DNA of 56,491 nucleotides from Vibrio sp. LaRot3 (GTDB taxonomy: Bacteria; Pseudomonadota; Gammaproteobacteria; Enterobacterales; Vibrionaceae), in the NCBI RefSeq assembly GCF_027587025.1, contig NZ_JAPPTI010000017.1, positions 1 through 56,491 on the forward strand. The letters are read 5' to 3'. The number at the start of each line of letters is the position of its first letter. The first letter of the stretch is position 1. Under the pieces are notes generated by a model. The model was not told the DNA's origin. It saw only the letters and a program-made list of their open reading frames with translations, and ran no database searches. A program made the position numbers and the translations under genes. Positions 9,658 through 17,928 of this stretch are shown here, piece after piece.

Positions 9658-9676
9658 AATGAGAATAATTATCAAT
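9658..9676. promoter_or_regulatory. Fur box upstream of the AraC regulator
   Basis: AATGAGAATAATTATCAAT matches the 19-bp Fur consensus AATGATAATCATTATCATT at 16 of 19 positions. It lies about 55 bases before the AraC start, a repressing position. This is a pattern match only. Confidence 0.7.
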
Positions 9677-9834
9677 TAATTTCAGACGATATCACGCACT
9701 ACCGCATAAGAAATGTCCTCTTTACGGTACGCATAGATAGATTTGAAGCCAAATGGCTATGTCTCATAAACGGCTTATCACTCGGCTAATCACCAATAGT
9801 GAGCCCTTAGCTTAACTCAATAACGAATCCTGAA

Positions 9835-11580
9835 TTACAAACACCAACTGGTCGAAGACTGATGATCACACCACAATACTTGGTATGTTTCGCAGCTAGA
9901 CAATAGATCCTCGTGTTGACCTACCGCTTCAACCTTACCGTTGTTCATCACAACAATTTGATCCACATGGGTGATACTCGATAAATTATGCGCCACCATA
10001 ATCACGGTCTTATTTTCAACCAAGTGGCTAACCGCTTTCTTCACTTTAAGTTCGTTCTCCGCATCTAACGCTGCGGTTGCTTCATCCAGCAGTATTAATG
10101 GCGATTGTTTTAACAATGCACGAGCGATAGAAATACGCTGCTTTTCGCCACCAGACAGTTTGGTCCCACCTTCACCAACTTGAGTATCCAAGCCTTGCGG
10201 TAAAGATTGAATAAACTCCCAGCACGATGCCATCTGACAGCAGCGCTCAATCTCAACAGTGGAAATGGATGGATTCCCCATCGTCAAATTATTCAATATG
10301 CTGTCATCAAATAGATACACTTGCTGAAATACCACACTGACCAACTGAGCTATCTGAGTTTGGTTTAAGCCATTAATGGGTTGCCCTGATAGCAATATTC
10401 GCCCTGATTGCACATCCCAGAATCTTGCCAGTAGATGAATCAAGGTTGATTTACCTGAGCCTGATGGCCCAACGATCGCAGTTACCGAATTAGGCTTAAC
10501 CGTAAAACTGACTTGGCTGAGAACTTGTTGCTGCTGATATGCAAAACTGACGTTTGTTAGCTCTACTCCCGAGAAAGGATTTGAACCATTATTCGAACTC
10601 TGCTTAGGGGAACTCTCAGTAATGTTATCCAGTTCAGGCTCAGACAATACGCCTGCAACACGATCCATCGCTGACTGGAAGAACTGCCACTGAGAAATCA
10701 AAATCCCCGCCTGCATGATCGGACGATAAAATTGCGTTGAAAGCAGCAAAAACAGCAACAGAACGGACACGGTCACTTGCCCATCAAGAACCCAGTAAAT
10801 GCCCAAACTGATCAGCAAAGCAAAGCCTGATTCAGCTAACACAATGAATGCGGCAGGGGCTAATGTTGCACGTTTTTCAAAGCTAAGGTGCGCATCTCGT
10901 GCGGATTTTGACTTCTCGTCTAGCGATAAAATCTCTCCCTCAGCGCAACCATGAGCTCGCAAGATTTTAATACCTGCGATGTAATCAAAAATAGTATCCG
11001 TTAACTCATCTCCCGCTTGGTACAACTGCGCTTTACTGGCTAAAGAAGCTTTGTTGAACCAATAGAATGCACCACATGCTAATGGAATGCCTGCCGCCAT
11101 GCTTAGCGCTAAACGCCAATCAAAGTAGGCTAAACCAAGAAGAATCACGCTTAAAGTACATAGCACGGCCATTAAATGACTCACAACATGAGAAAAAGCG
11201 TGCTCTACATGGTCAACATCTTTAAGCAATGTGTTGTTCAATGTACCAAGGTCGATGCTTAGTAAACGGCCCATCGGAATGTTAGTCAACTTGCTCAACA
11301 AACCATTTCGAGTTTTTTCCCCAACGAGCGTCGCTAAGTAACTTTGTTTGAGGTTAGCGATACGAATCATCACCATCCGCACCAGCACACAAACCGCAAT
11401 GGCTAAACAGTAATAAGGCCAAGTTTCGGGCAGTTGGTTGTCAGCAATCAATACCGATAACAGCTGAAAAACCAATAGATAAGGCACAAGCGCAAACAAT
11501 GCATCCAATGCGACCCACAGGGTATTAACCAGCATCGGGCGCAGCGAAATCCCCGTTAACTGTTGATAACGTTTAAGCAT
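9835..11580 (-). CDS. ABC transporter, fused membrane and ATPase domains (YbtQ/YbtP-like)
   Basis: A 581-residue half transporter with an exporter-fold membrane domain (about residues 1–310, six segments) and a nucleotide-binding domain. Walker A is GPSGSGKST, the signature is LSGGEKQR and Walker B is LILLDEATAALD, so all catalytic elements are present. It starts eight bases inside the end of the preceding ABC gene, so the two are co-translated and probably form a heterodimer. Proteins of this fold next to a FyuA-type receptor and an AraC activator are typical of the yersiniabactin importer pair YbtP/YbtQ, which import a ferric siderophore despite the exporter fold. Import is therefore the favoured role; siderophore export is the alternative. 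Confidence 0.85.
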   Translation of the reverse strand: MLKRYQQLTGISLRPMLVNTLWVALDALFALVPYLLVFQLLSVLIADNQLPETWPYYCLAIAVCVLVRMVMIRIANLKQSYLATLVGEKTRNGLLSKLTNIPMGRLLSIDLGTLNNTLLKDVDHVEHAFSHVVSHLMAVLCTLSVILLGLAYFDWRLALSMAAGIPLACGAFYWFNKASLASKAQLYQAGDELTDTIFDYIAGIKILRAHGCAEGEILSLDEKSKSARDAHLSFEKRATLAPAAFIVLAESGFALLISLGIYWVLDGQVTVSVLLLFLLLSTQFYRPIMQAGILISQWQFFQSAMDRVAGVLSEPELDNITESSPKQSSNNGSNPFSGVELTNVSFAYQQQQVLSQVSFTVKPNSVTAIVGPSGSGKSTLIHLLARFWDVQSGRILLSGQPINGLNQTQIAQLVSVVFQQVYLFDDSILNNLTMGNPSISTVEIERCCQMASCWEFIQSLPQGLDTQVGEGGTKLSGGEKQRISIARALLKQSPLILLDEATAALDAENELKVKKAVSHLVENKTVIMVAHNLSSITHVDQIVVMNNGKVEAVGQHEDLLSSCETYQVLWCDHQSSTSWCL

Positions 11581-13390
11581 GTTGCGCCTCCGGTTGTTTC
11601 TCTACCATTTGCGACGGCTTAATTTTCCATTGCTTAGCGGTTTGTTGCGTGTTCCATAACTGTGCGTAATGTCCCTGTTGCGCTAGTAATTGCTGGTGCG
11701 ACCCACACTCAACCAATAAGCCGTCATTAAGCACTAAAATTTGATCGGCATTGACCACTGTAGAAAGCTGGTGTGCAATCACAACGACCGTTTTACCTTG
11801 GGCTAACTCGCTAATAGCGGATTGAACTAGCTTTTGATTGGTCGCATCGGCATGCGCTGTCGGCTCATCCAACACTAGAATAGGCGCATCTTTTAGCATC
11901 GCCCTTGCAATGGCGATACGCTGTTTTTGCCCGCCGCTCAGTGAGACACCATCACTCAATAGCGTGTCATAACCTTGGGGTAATTGTTCAATAAACTGAT
12001 GAGCATTGGCCGCTTTCGCTGCCGCCTCTATTTGCTGAAATGAATACGGCTTACCCATAGTAATGTTGTCTCGGATGGTCAGCTTAAACAAATGCGAATC
12101 TTGAAAAACCAACGACATCTGATCCATCAACTGCGCCTCTGAAAAATCACTTAGTGGCTGATCATCAAGATAAATTTGACCACGACTTGGGTGCCACATT
12201 CTGGCTAATAGATGAATTAAGGTCGACTTACCCGCCCCAGACCCACCGACAATCGCAGTCACGGTATGAGGCTTGAGTTCAAAACTGATGTTTTGCAGCG
12301 CTGATTTGTTTGTTTCTGAATAATGAAAACAGACTTGCTCAAACCGTACCTGATGATTGCTTACCTTAGGCTTAGAAGCCAATTGATTAGAATCATTAGC
12401 TTGTGCGATCACTGACTCTTGCGGCAATTGCTCAATCTTGATTAATCGCCCGACGCCTTCAAAAACTTGCCCCAGATAGGTACTCAGCAAGGTTAGATTA
12501 AACAACGGCTCCAACATACCGACACCAAGCAACAAACAGATAATGAACTGGGCAATGGTCAACGAACCATCAAGGCAAAAATAGAGACCAATCGGTACTA
12601 AAACCGCTAAGCCACTATTTAGAAAAGCTTTGAACGCAGCCATTGGCCAAGCCGCCTCTTTTATCCACTTAGCTAAATATTGTCGATGCTGATCTAAGCC
12701 TTGCTCCAACTTAGTATGGCGAGTTTGCTGCATGGCAAACAAGCGAATCACGGGCATCGCTCTGGCGAACTCCGTCACCGCACTGTTGAGCTGCTCCAAG
12801 TTATGGTGGTATTGCTGGGCTTTCTCTTTATAACCACGAAACATCATCGCTTGGCTAATGGCAGCAAGAGGAATGGGAATTAGCGCAAATAAAGCCATGC
12901 GATAATCTATAAAACAGAGCAAAACAAAAGTGGTCAAAGGCACAAACAGCGCTGTCACAAGATCAGCTAACTGATGCGCAAGAAACACTTCCACTCTGTC
13001 GATGTCTTCTGCCAACACCTTCTTTATCTCGCCGCTACTGGTTTGATTAAAGTAACCTAGCGGAATGCGGCTCATGTGCCGAAACAAGCGTGTCCTAATC
13101 TGATACTGAATATGAAAGGCGCTGGAATGGGCTAAATAGGTAGATAGCAGTAAACAGCCGTAGCGCAGTAACATGGCCGCCAAAGCTAAGCTAGTAAACC
13201 ACCAAATAGCTTGTTGATCAGTCACTTGAGTAAGTAAGCTGTCAGCAATCAAATAGACAAAATAGTAAGGCGCAAGAGAAAGCGTCGCTGCAATCGCTGC
13301 CAAGCAGACGGAACAAATCAAAATCCATCGATGTTGATGACAAAATTGCAGTAGCCAAGGCAACGCTGAGGGGGAAGATGACGAAGACAT
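11573..13390 (-). CDS. ABC transporter, fused membrane and ATPase domains (YbtP-like partner)
   Basis: A 605-residue half transporter, with six membrane segments in the first 320 residues and then an ATPase domain with Walker A GGSGAGKST, signature LSGGQKQR and Walker B ILVLDEPTA. The D-loop reads AHAD where most members have SALD or AALD; the catalytic Glu is intact. The frame is open up to 13441, but the ATG at 13390 has GGAGG and AAGGA immediately upstream and is chosen. The stop overlaps the start of the second ABC gene by eight bases. Together they should form the inner-membrane step of the uptake system whose outer-membrane receptor is encoded just upstream. Confidence 0.85.
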   Translation of the reverse strand: MSSSSSPSALPWLLQFCHQHRWILICSVCLAAIAATLSLAPYYFVYLIADSLLTQVTDQQAIWWFTSLALAAMLLRYGCLLLSTYLAHSSAFHIQYQIRTRLFRHMSRIPLGYFNQTSSGEIKKVLAEDIDRVEVFLAHQLADLVTALFVPLTTFVLLCFIDYRMALFALIPIPLAAISQAMMFRGYKEKAQQYHHNLEQLNSAVTEFARAMPVIRLFAMQQTRHTKLEQGLDQHRQYLAKWIKEAAWPMAAFKAFLNSGLAVLVPIGLYFCLDGSLTIAQFIICLLLGVGMLEPLFNLTLLSTYLGQVFEGVGRLIKIEQLPQESVIAQANDSNQLASKPKVSNHQVRFEQVCFHYSETNKSALQNISFELKPHTVTAIVGGSGAGKSTLIHLLARMWHPSRGQIYLDDQPLSDFSEAQLMDQMSLVFQDSHLFKLTIRDNITMGKPYSFQQIEAAAKAANAHQFIEQLPQGYDTLLSDGVSLSGGQKQRIAIARAMLKDAPILVLDEPTAHADATNQKLVQSAISELAQGKTVVVIAHQLSTVVNADQILVLNDGLLVECGSHQQLLAQQGHYAQLWNTQQTAKQWKIKPSQMVEKQPEAQHA

Positions 13391-13453
13391 CCTTTCCTCC
13401 AAATAGAAATAAAAACAGCAGTGATAAGCCATGCTTACCACTGGAAAGAAATC

Positions 13454-13481
13454 GGGCTTTCAAATCGAATGATGAAAGCCC
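13454..13481. repeat. Hairpin between the TonB receptor and ABC genes
   Basis: Perfect nine-base arms, GGGCTTTCA and TGAAAGCCC, enclose a ten-base loop in the gap between receptor stop and ABC start. No U run follows, so it is more likely a processing or stability element, or an attenuator that lowers transporter expression relative to receptor, than a full terminator. Confidence 0.5.
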
Positions 13482-13487
13482 TTATGA

Positions 13488-15578
13488 TTAGAAGTTAGCG
13501 CTTAAATCGACACCAAATCGCACTGGGTCACCATAATTGCTAAAGCCTGTCCCACCCCAGTTAACCGAATAGGTTTTGTATCGCTCGTCGGTGATGTTCA
13601 CGCCCCAGAGTCGAATTTCAAAGTCATCTCGGTAATTGAATCGAACATTGGCATCAACCACAAAGTAAGGGTCTTGGAAGTTGTTACCTTGCTTATCTAG
13701 TGCCATTTCACCATAGAAGCCAACTCCGAGGTTTGGAGTAAACGTCCAGTTGTCGCCAATTTCACCGTAATAGGTCGCTTCAACATTGACCGTATGCTCC
13801 GGTGCAAATGGAATGCGTGCGCCTTCAGAGTAACTCGCTCCCGTGTAGCCATCCACTTGAGTGACCTTGGCATCATTGAAACCAAAGCTCAGTGCCGCTT
13901 CCCACACATCATTAATGAGTGCGCTGATTGAGCCTTCGATACCACGTGAGCGGACTTCTTTAATTGGTGCAATCGCATTCGCCCCTGTCGTCGGGTCTTG
14001 ATAAGCGTATTGCAGGTTATTCACACGCATATCGAACACGTTAATATCGGCGATGATAGTACGATCATTCCAATAGCTCTTATAACCAAGCTCGTACACT
14101 TCGCTGGTTTCAGGATCATAAGGTAAGCCATGACCTAGATTGCCCGAGCTGTCGCTCGCTTCCGCAATCCATGAACCACCACCACTTAACATGCCTTCAC
14201 CATAGCTCGCATAGACGGTGTGATTTTTGCCGAAATCTTTGCTGATGGCGAAGTTAGGTAAGAACTCAGAATAGTCTTTCTCGTAGCTGCCCTGCGTTTC
14301 AAATGGGAAACGGAACATGCTGTAGAACTGAGAGTCGATCTGGAAATCTTCTTTGGTGTAACGTGCGCCTGCTTTTAGTGTCCATGTCGGCGCAAAACGC
14401 CAACTCGCATCCATATAAGCGGTGTAAGTATCTCGGGTATACTTACCAGCGGTCTTGGTAAGCTGCATTTTGTTTAGATCCATCTCGGTGAAGTTGTTGT
14501 TATCTTCATGAGAGCGATAAAACGCAGCGCCAAATGTCCAATCAACAGGTAACGCACCTAAGTTAGAATTTAAACGCAGTTCTTGGAAGGTATCTTTTTC
14601 ACGAATATAGTTATCAAGATAAGCAGACCCAGCGGGAGGCGTGACCACTAAATCGGCATCGAAACGGCCATAAGTATCAATTTCACGAATACCCGTAACT
14701 GAGCTTAGTTGCCAATTTTCTAACCCTGTCCAAGTAACATTCAAGGCTGCACCTTTTGAGGTTTGATCGAACAAACCTTCGATATCGGTAGCCGTTTTCA
14801 GATCATCACCACGCTCGGTCTTCGGATCATCTTTCACATATGGATATACGCCACTTTCTAATGTGGTGTGGTCAAGGTAAAGGTTCGCTGTCCAGTCACT
14901 GCTTGGAGTCCAATGCAGGCTTAACATGGCCGAACGTTGCTCTTTAGGATCTACCGATTTATTAAGGTGAGTATTCTCAACAAAACCATCTCGAGATAAG
15001 TAATCTAACGTAACTTTCGCAGTCAACACGTCTTCAATCAGCGCCGTACCCGCAGTCACCGTTCCGCTTTGTTGATCGTAGTTAGCAACACCTAACTCAA
15101 AGGACGCAGAAGGATCATTGCCCTGTTTTTTGGTGGTAATAACAATAATACCGTCACGAGCATTACTGCCATAAGTGTTACCTTGGGGCCCACGTAAGAA
15201 CTCAATCGACTCAACGTCTTTCAACAATAGGTTGAGGCCATATAAACTGGTCTGCGGTACACCATCAACGTAAATTGGCACGTTACTTTGCTCTAAGTGA
15301 CGTGGTAATCCACGCACTTGAATGTAACTGTAATCGCCCGGTAGCTCTGGTAACACAATGTTTGCGATAGACTTAATCGCATCCGCTACGGTCTTATAAC
15401 GGTGCTTTTCAATATCCTCAGCAGAGAGATAGTCCATGCTTTGCGAAATATCTTTCATGTCCTTTGCTACACGAGCAGCATGCACAATAACCGTCTCGTC
15501 CGCTTGCGGTGCGGCGACGCTTTGTCCATAAGCAAGTGTTCCTAAAATAGCGGCTGCTAGTACTGCTTTATTGTTCAC
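13488..15578 (-). CDS. TonB-dependent siderophore receptor (FyuA-like)
   Basis: A 696-residue outer-membrane receptor. The first 22 or so residues are a signal peptide ending near SVAA, followed by a TonB box (DETVIVHA), a plug domain with LRGPQGNTYGSNARDGII, and a 22-strand barrel ending in the expected aromatic residue (VDLSANF). The plug motif and length resemble the FyuA group of yersiniabactin-type receptors. Translation starts at a GTG preceded by GGGGAG seven bases upstream. A Fur box lies 48 bases upstream of the start, so iron repression is likely. The genes behind it on the same strand encode the matching ABC permease pair and an AraC regulator. No synthetic genes are nearby, so uptake of a siderophore made by others is plausible. 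Confidence 0.9.
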   Translation of the reverse strand: MNNKAVLAAAILGTLAYGQSVAAPQADETVIVHAARVAKDMKDISQSMDYLSAEDIEKHRYKTVADAIKSIANIVLPELPGDYSYIQVRGLPRHLEQSNVPIYVDGVPQTSLYGLNLLLKDVESIEFLRGPQGNTYGSNARDGIIVITTKKQGNDPSASFELGVANYDQQSGTVTAGTALIEDVLTAKVTLDYLSRDGFVENTHLNKSVDPKEQRSAMLSLHWTPSSDWTANLYLDHTTLESGVYPYVKDDPKTERGDDLKTATDIEGLFDQTSKGAALNVTWTGLENWQLSSVTGIREIDTYGRFDADLVVTPPAGSAYLDNYIREKDTFQELRLNSNLGALPVDWTFGAAFYRSHEDNNNFTEMDLNKMQLTKTAGKYTRDTYTAYMDASWRFAPTWTLKAGARYTKEDFQIDSQFYSMFRFPFETQGSYEKDYSEFLPNFAISKDFGKNHTVYASYGEGMLSGGGSWIAEASDSSGNLGHGLPYDPETSEVYELGYKSYWNDRTIIADINVFDMRVNNLQYAYQDPTTGANAIAPIKEVRSRGIEGSISALINDVWEAALSFGFNDAKVTQVDGYTGASYSEGARIPFAPEHTVNVEATYYGEIGDNWTFTPNLGVGFYGEMALDKQGNNFQDPYFVVDANVRFNYRDDFEIRLWGVNITDERYKTYSVNWGGTGFSNYGDPVRFGVDLSANF

Positions 15579-15624
15579 CTAGAGTCTCCCCTAATGACTG
15601 GATGATGTGAGATGGCAGTAATGT

Positions 15625-15643
15625 AAATGAAAACCATTTTCGA
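15625..15643. promoter_or_regulatory. Fur box upstream of the FyuA-like receptor
   Basis: The core AATGAAAACCATTTTC resembles the Fur consensus (AATGA-AA-CATT-TC conserved). It lies about 48 bases upstream of the receptor GTG, where repression of the promoter would be expected. Confidence 0.55.
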
Positions 15644-15716
15644 CTAAATGGAGAAACTAGCAGTAGCGGGAGACAAAACAGCACTAGAGGAATTTTAGTG
15701 ATATTTGATATTCAAT

Positions 15717-15746
15717 CAGGCGTATTAAAACAAGCTAACACGCCTG
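15717..15746 (-). terminator. Hairpin downstream of the LysE gene
   Basis: Arms CAGGCGT and ACGCCTG flank a 16-base loop whose ends can pair further. It lies 27 bases beyond the LysE stop in the transcribed direction. No strong U tract is present, so it may be a weak terminator. Confidence 0.4.
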
Positions 15747-15772
15747 AATAGATTAGTATAAAAGCCTTATTT

Positions 15773-16384
15773 TCAAGCAAATGCTTTGGCTATCTCTTGC
15801 ACCACAGGAATGACAGATGCCGCAAGCAACAAGGCCATGCTGTAGTTAAACAGCTTGAGATTTCGCTCGGTTTGCAGGAATTTTTTCAACCAAGCGCCAA
15901 ACATTAACCAGATGCCAACACTAGGAACAGACAACACTAAGAACGTTAAAACTAGAGTCGCAGTCTGAGTCGCAAACGCCTCTCCTGTCGTTGTAAAAGC
16001 GGCGATAGCCCCTGTAGCAACAACCCATGCTTTGGCATTGACCCACTGAAACAGTGCGCCTTTTACAAAACTCATTGGCTTCGCATTTTCTGTGGCCTTG
16101 AGGCCACCACTTGATGTAGCAATTAACCACGATAAATAGAGTAAATAGGCCGTGCCTACAACCTTAATGACTAAGTGCAAACTGGGAAACAACTCGAATA
16201 TATAACCAAACCCAACACCCACCAGCATTAGCATGAAAGCAAAGCCGACACAGATACCACTGAGTAAAGGTAAGCTACGTTTTACGCCAAAGTTAAGCCC
16301 TGAGGTGAGCACCAAAATGTTATTTGGACCTGGCGTAGCCGAAGAGGCAATAGCAAACAATACCAATGAATAGAAGTAATCCAT
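15773..16384 (-). CDS. LysE/RhtB-family amino acid exporter
   Basis: A 203-residue inner-membrane protein with about six hydrophobic segments. The N-terminal signature SSATPGPNNILVLTSGLNFG is diagnostic of the LysE/RhtB family, which exports amino acids such as lysine, threonine or homoserine. The ATG follows a GGGGG ribosome-binding run and lies eight bases after the stop of the PhzF-like gene, so the two form a short operon. The exported compound cannot be read from sequence; it may be related to the substrate or product of the PhzF-family enzyme. Confidence 0.9.
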   Translation of the reverse strand: MDYFYSLVLFAIASSATPGPNNILVLTSGLNFGVKRSLPLLSGICVGFAFMLMLVGVGFGYIFELFPSLHLVIKVVGTAYLLYLSWLIATSSGGLKATENAKPMSFVKGALFQWVNAKAWVVATGAIAAFTTTGEAFATQTATLVLTFLVLSVPSVGIWLMFGAWLKKFLQTERNLKLFNYSMALLLAASVIPVVQEIAKAFA

Positions 16385-16392
16385 CTCGCCCC

Positions 16393-17217
16393 CTAAACGT
16401 ATATCGTGCCTTTGAGGTACAACACGCCCGTGCCTGACACCAATACACGATCACCCACAAGTTGGCAGTGCAGTACTCCACTACGCTTAGATGCTTGTAA
16501 AGCCACCAAATTCTGTTTACCAAGTTGCTCTGCCCAGTAAGGCGCAAGTCCAGTGTGAATCGAGCCTGTCACCGGATCTTCATCACCACCGTTAGCAGGC
16601 CAAAAGTAACGTGAGACAAAATCGTACTCACTCCCCTTTGCTGTCACTACCACATCATACGGCGCAAGCTGTTTAAGCTGGTCTGAATCGTACTCTACGT
16701 CGAACACATCTTGCTCGCTGGCCAACACCGCCACATAGGCTTGTCGATTCCTTAGCACTTTTACTGGAGCTCGAGACAGCCCATCTAACAATGCACTCGG
16801 TGTTTCTTCAATCTCATCTGGCTTTTGATTCGGGAAGCTCATTTCAATTCGGCCATTTTGCTTTTGCTGCACAAAAAGATTCCCGACTTCTTGAGTCAAA
16901 TATTCGATTTCGCCAGTAACACCAAGCTGATTAAACAGCACAAACGATGCGGCCAACGTAGCATGACCACAAAAATCAATTTCAGTCAGAGGAGAAAACC
17001 AACGAATTTGATATTGATTGGAAGAGCTTGTGTAACCAAGCTTTTGATTAACAGGAACAATAAAAGCCGTTTCAGATAGGTTATTTTCTGCGGCGATGGA
17101 TTGCATCAGCTCCACGCTAGGCCATTGCGTTACCGGTACAACTGCTGCTGAATTGCCCTTAAACTGCTGATCGGTAAATGCGTCGACAACATAAATATCT
17201 AGCTCTAACTTTGACAT
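16393..17217 (-). CDS. PhzF-family isomerase/epimerase-like protein
   Basis: A 274-residue protein with the two-domain diaminopimelate-epimerase-like fold of PhzF. The catalytic Glu is present in NNLSETAFIVP, and the family signatures FCGHATLAASFVLF and GGDEDPVTGSIHTGLAPYW are both clear. Most members in this size class (YddE/YHI9 group) have no assigned substrate. The frame extends to a TTG at 17232, but the ATG at 17217 is preceded by AAAGGA seven bases upstream and begins MSKLELDIYVVDAF, the usual PhzF N-terminus. The LysE exporter follows eight bases later. There are no phenazine genes around, so a phenazine role is not implied. Confidence 0.9.
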   Translation of the reverse strand: MSKLELDIYVVDAFTDQQFKGNSAAVVPVTQWPSVELMQSIAAENNLSETAFIVPVNQKLGYTSSSNQYQIRWFSPLTEIDFCGHATLAASFVLFNQLGVTGEIEYLTQEVGNLFVQQKQNGRIEMSFPNQKPDEIEETPSALLDGLSRAPVKVLRNRQAYVAVLASEQDVFDVEYDSDQLKQLAPYDVVVTAKGSEYDFVSRYFWPANGGDEDPVTGSIHTGLAPYWAEQLGKQNLVALQASKRSGVLHCQLVGDRVLVSGTGVLYLKGTIYV

Positions 17218-17338
17218 AGCGATTCCTTTCAATGTTCAAATGCAGATTGGTATCCAGACATTCAGTCTATCGAATTCACGCTAGTCATACCGAGCGTAGT
17301 TTATAAAACCATTAGTATTTTCAACTACTCCCGCACGA

Positions 17339-17806
17339 TTAGACTGGGTAAACCTTCTCGAACCGCTCTAACACTAGATCAGAAGATGTATCGAACTCTG
17401 CGCCAATTTGTTGAGCATATTGAGTAAAAAATTTCACATGGGCATCATGCCACCATTGATAGCTACGATCGCCTTCCCCCTCAGCATACGCAAACTCTGG
17501 TGTAACTTGATCGAACGGGCAAACATCCACCTGAGTCAACTTAACGATGCACACCGGGTTCTCTTGCCAATCTAAAATTACGGTTAACCGACCGACTTGT
17601 GGCAATGGCTCACCTTCTATCTCATAACCTTGCTTTAAACTGCATGAAGCCGTCTTTATACCCTGATCGATCAGCTTGGCACATTGGTTTGCATTGTATT
17701 CATCAGCACAAAAATACTCAGCTACGGTTTGTGGGATTTGACTGCGCTGTTCGGTGGTTAACTGAGACAGATACTGTTCTAAAAATTGCTGGTGATGCGG
17801 CTTCAT
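17339..17806 (-). CDS. ASCH-domain protein
   Basis: A 155-residue protein with the ASCH pattern: an N-terminal helical region, then KTASCSLKQGYEIEGEPLPQVGRLTVILDWQ split over two strands, CIVKLTQVDVCPFDQVTPEFAYAEGEGD, and the ending FERFEKVYPV-like strand. ASCH domains resemble PUA folds and are thought to bind RNA or modified nucleosides; some act as amidohydrolases on acetylated cytidine. The ATG at 17806 has AAGGA upstream and is preferred over an upstream in-frame ATG. It stands alone, 121 bases after the PhzF start in the opposite sense of transcription order, and no partner is evident. Confidence 0.8.
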   Translation of the reverse strand: MKPHHQQFLEQYLSQLTTEQRSQIPQTVAEYFCADEYNANQCAKLIDQGIKTASCSLKQGYEIEGEPLPQVGRLTVILDWQENPVCIVKLTQVDVCPFDQVTPEFAYAEGEGDRSYQWWHDAHVKFFTQYAQQIGAEFDTSSDLVLERFEKVYPV

Positions 17807-17874
17807 GTTTCTTCCTTGGTTACAAATCATCATCGACCTGATAATGAGCCACGATTATAAACTATTGATTCAAT

Positions 17875-17903
17875 GAAAAAAGGAGCATTTTACTGCTCCT
17901 TTC
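17875..17903 (-). terminator. Rho-independent terminator of the prp operon
   Basis: On the minus strand a GGAGCA–TGCTCC stem is followed by a run of six T residues. It lies 26 bases after the prpE stop and is the natural end of the methylcitrate operon. Confidence 0.8.
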
Positions 17904-17928
17904 AAACCGTGACGTCTTTGATCATCAG

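Noticed and set aside
9556..9789. Open frame of 77 codons on the plus strand over the AraC start and Fur box
   Set aside because: It overlaps the AraC 5' end in antisense, has no ribosome-binding site and runs through the Fur box; composition is that of an intergenic region.
9835..13390. Drug-efflux interpretation of the two ABC half transporters
   Set aside because: The fold allows it, but the Fur-controlled TonB receptor and AraC neighbours favour siderophore transport.
16393..17217. Phenazine biosynthesis role for the PhzF-like gene
   Set aside because: No other phz genes are present, and PhzF-like proteins are common outside phenazine clusters.
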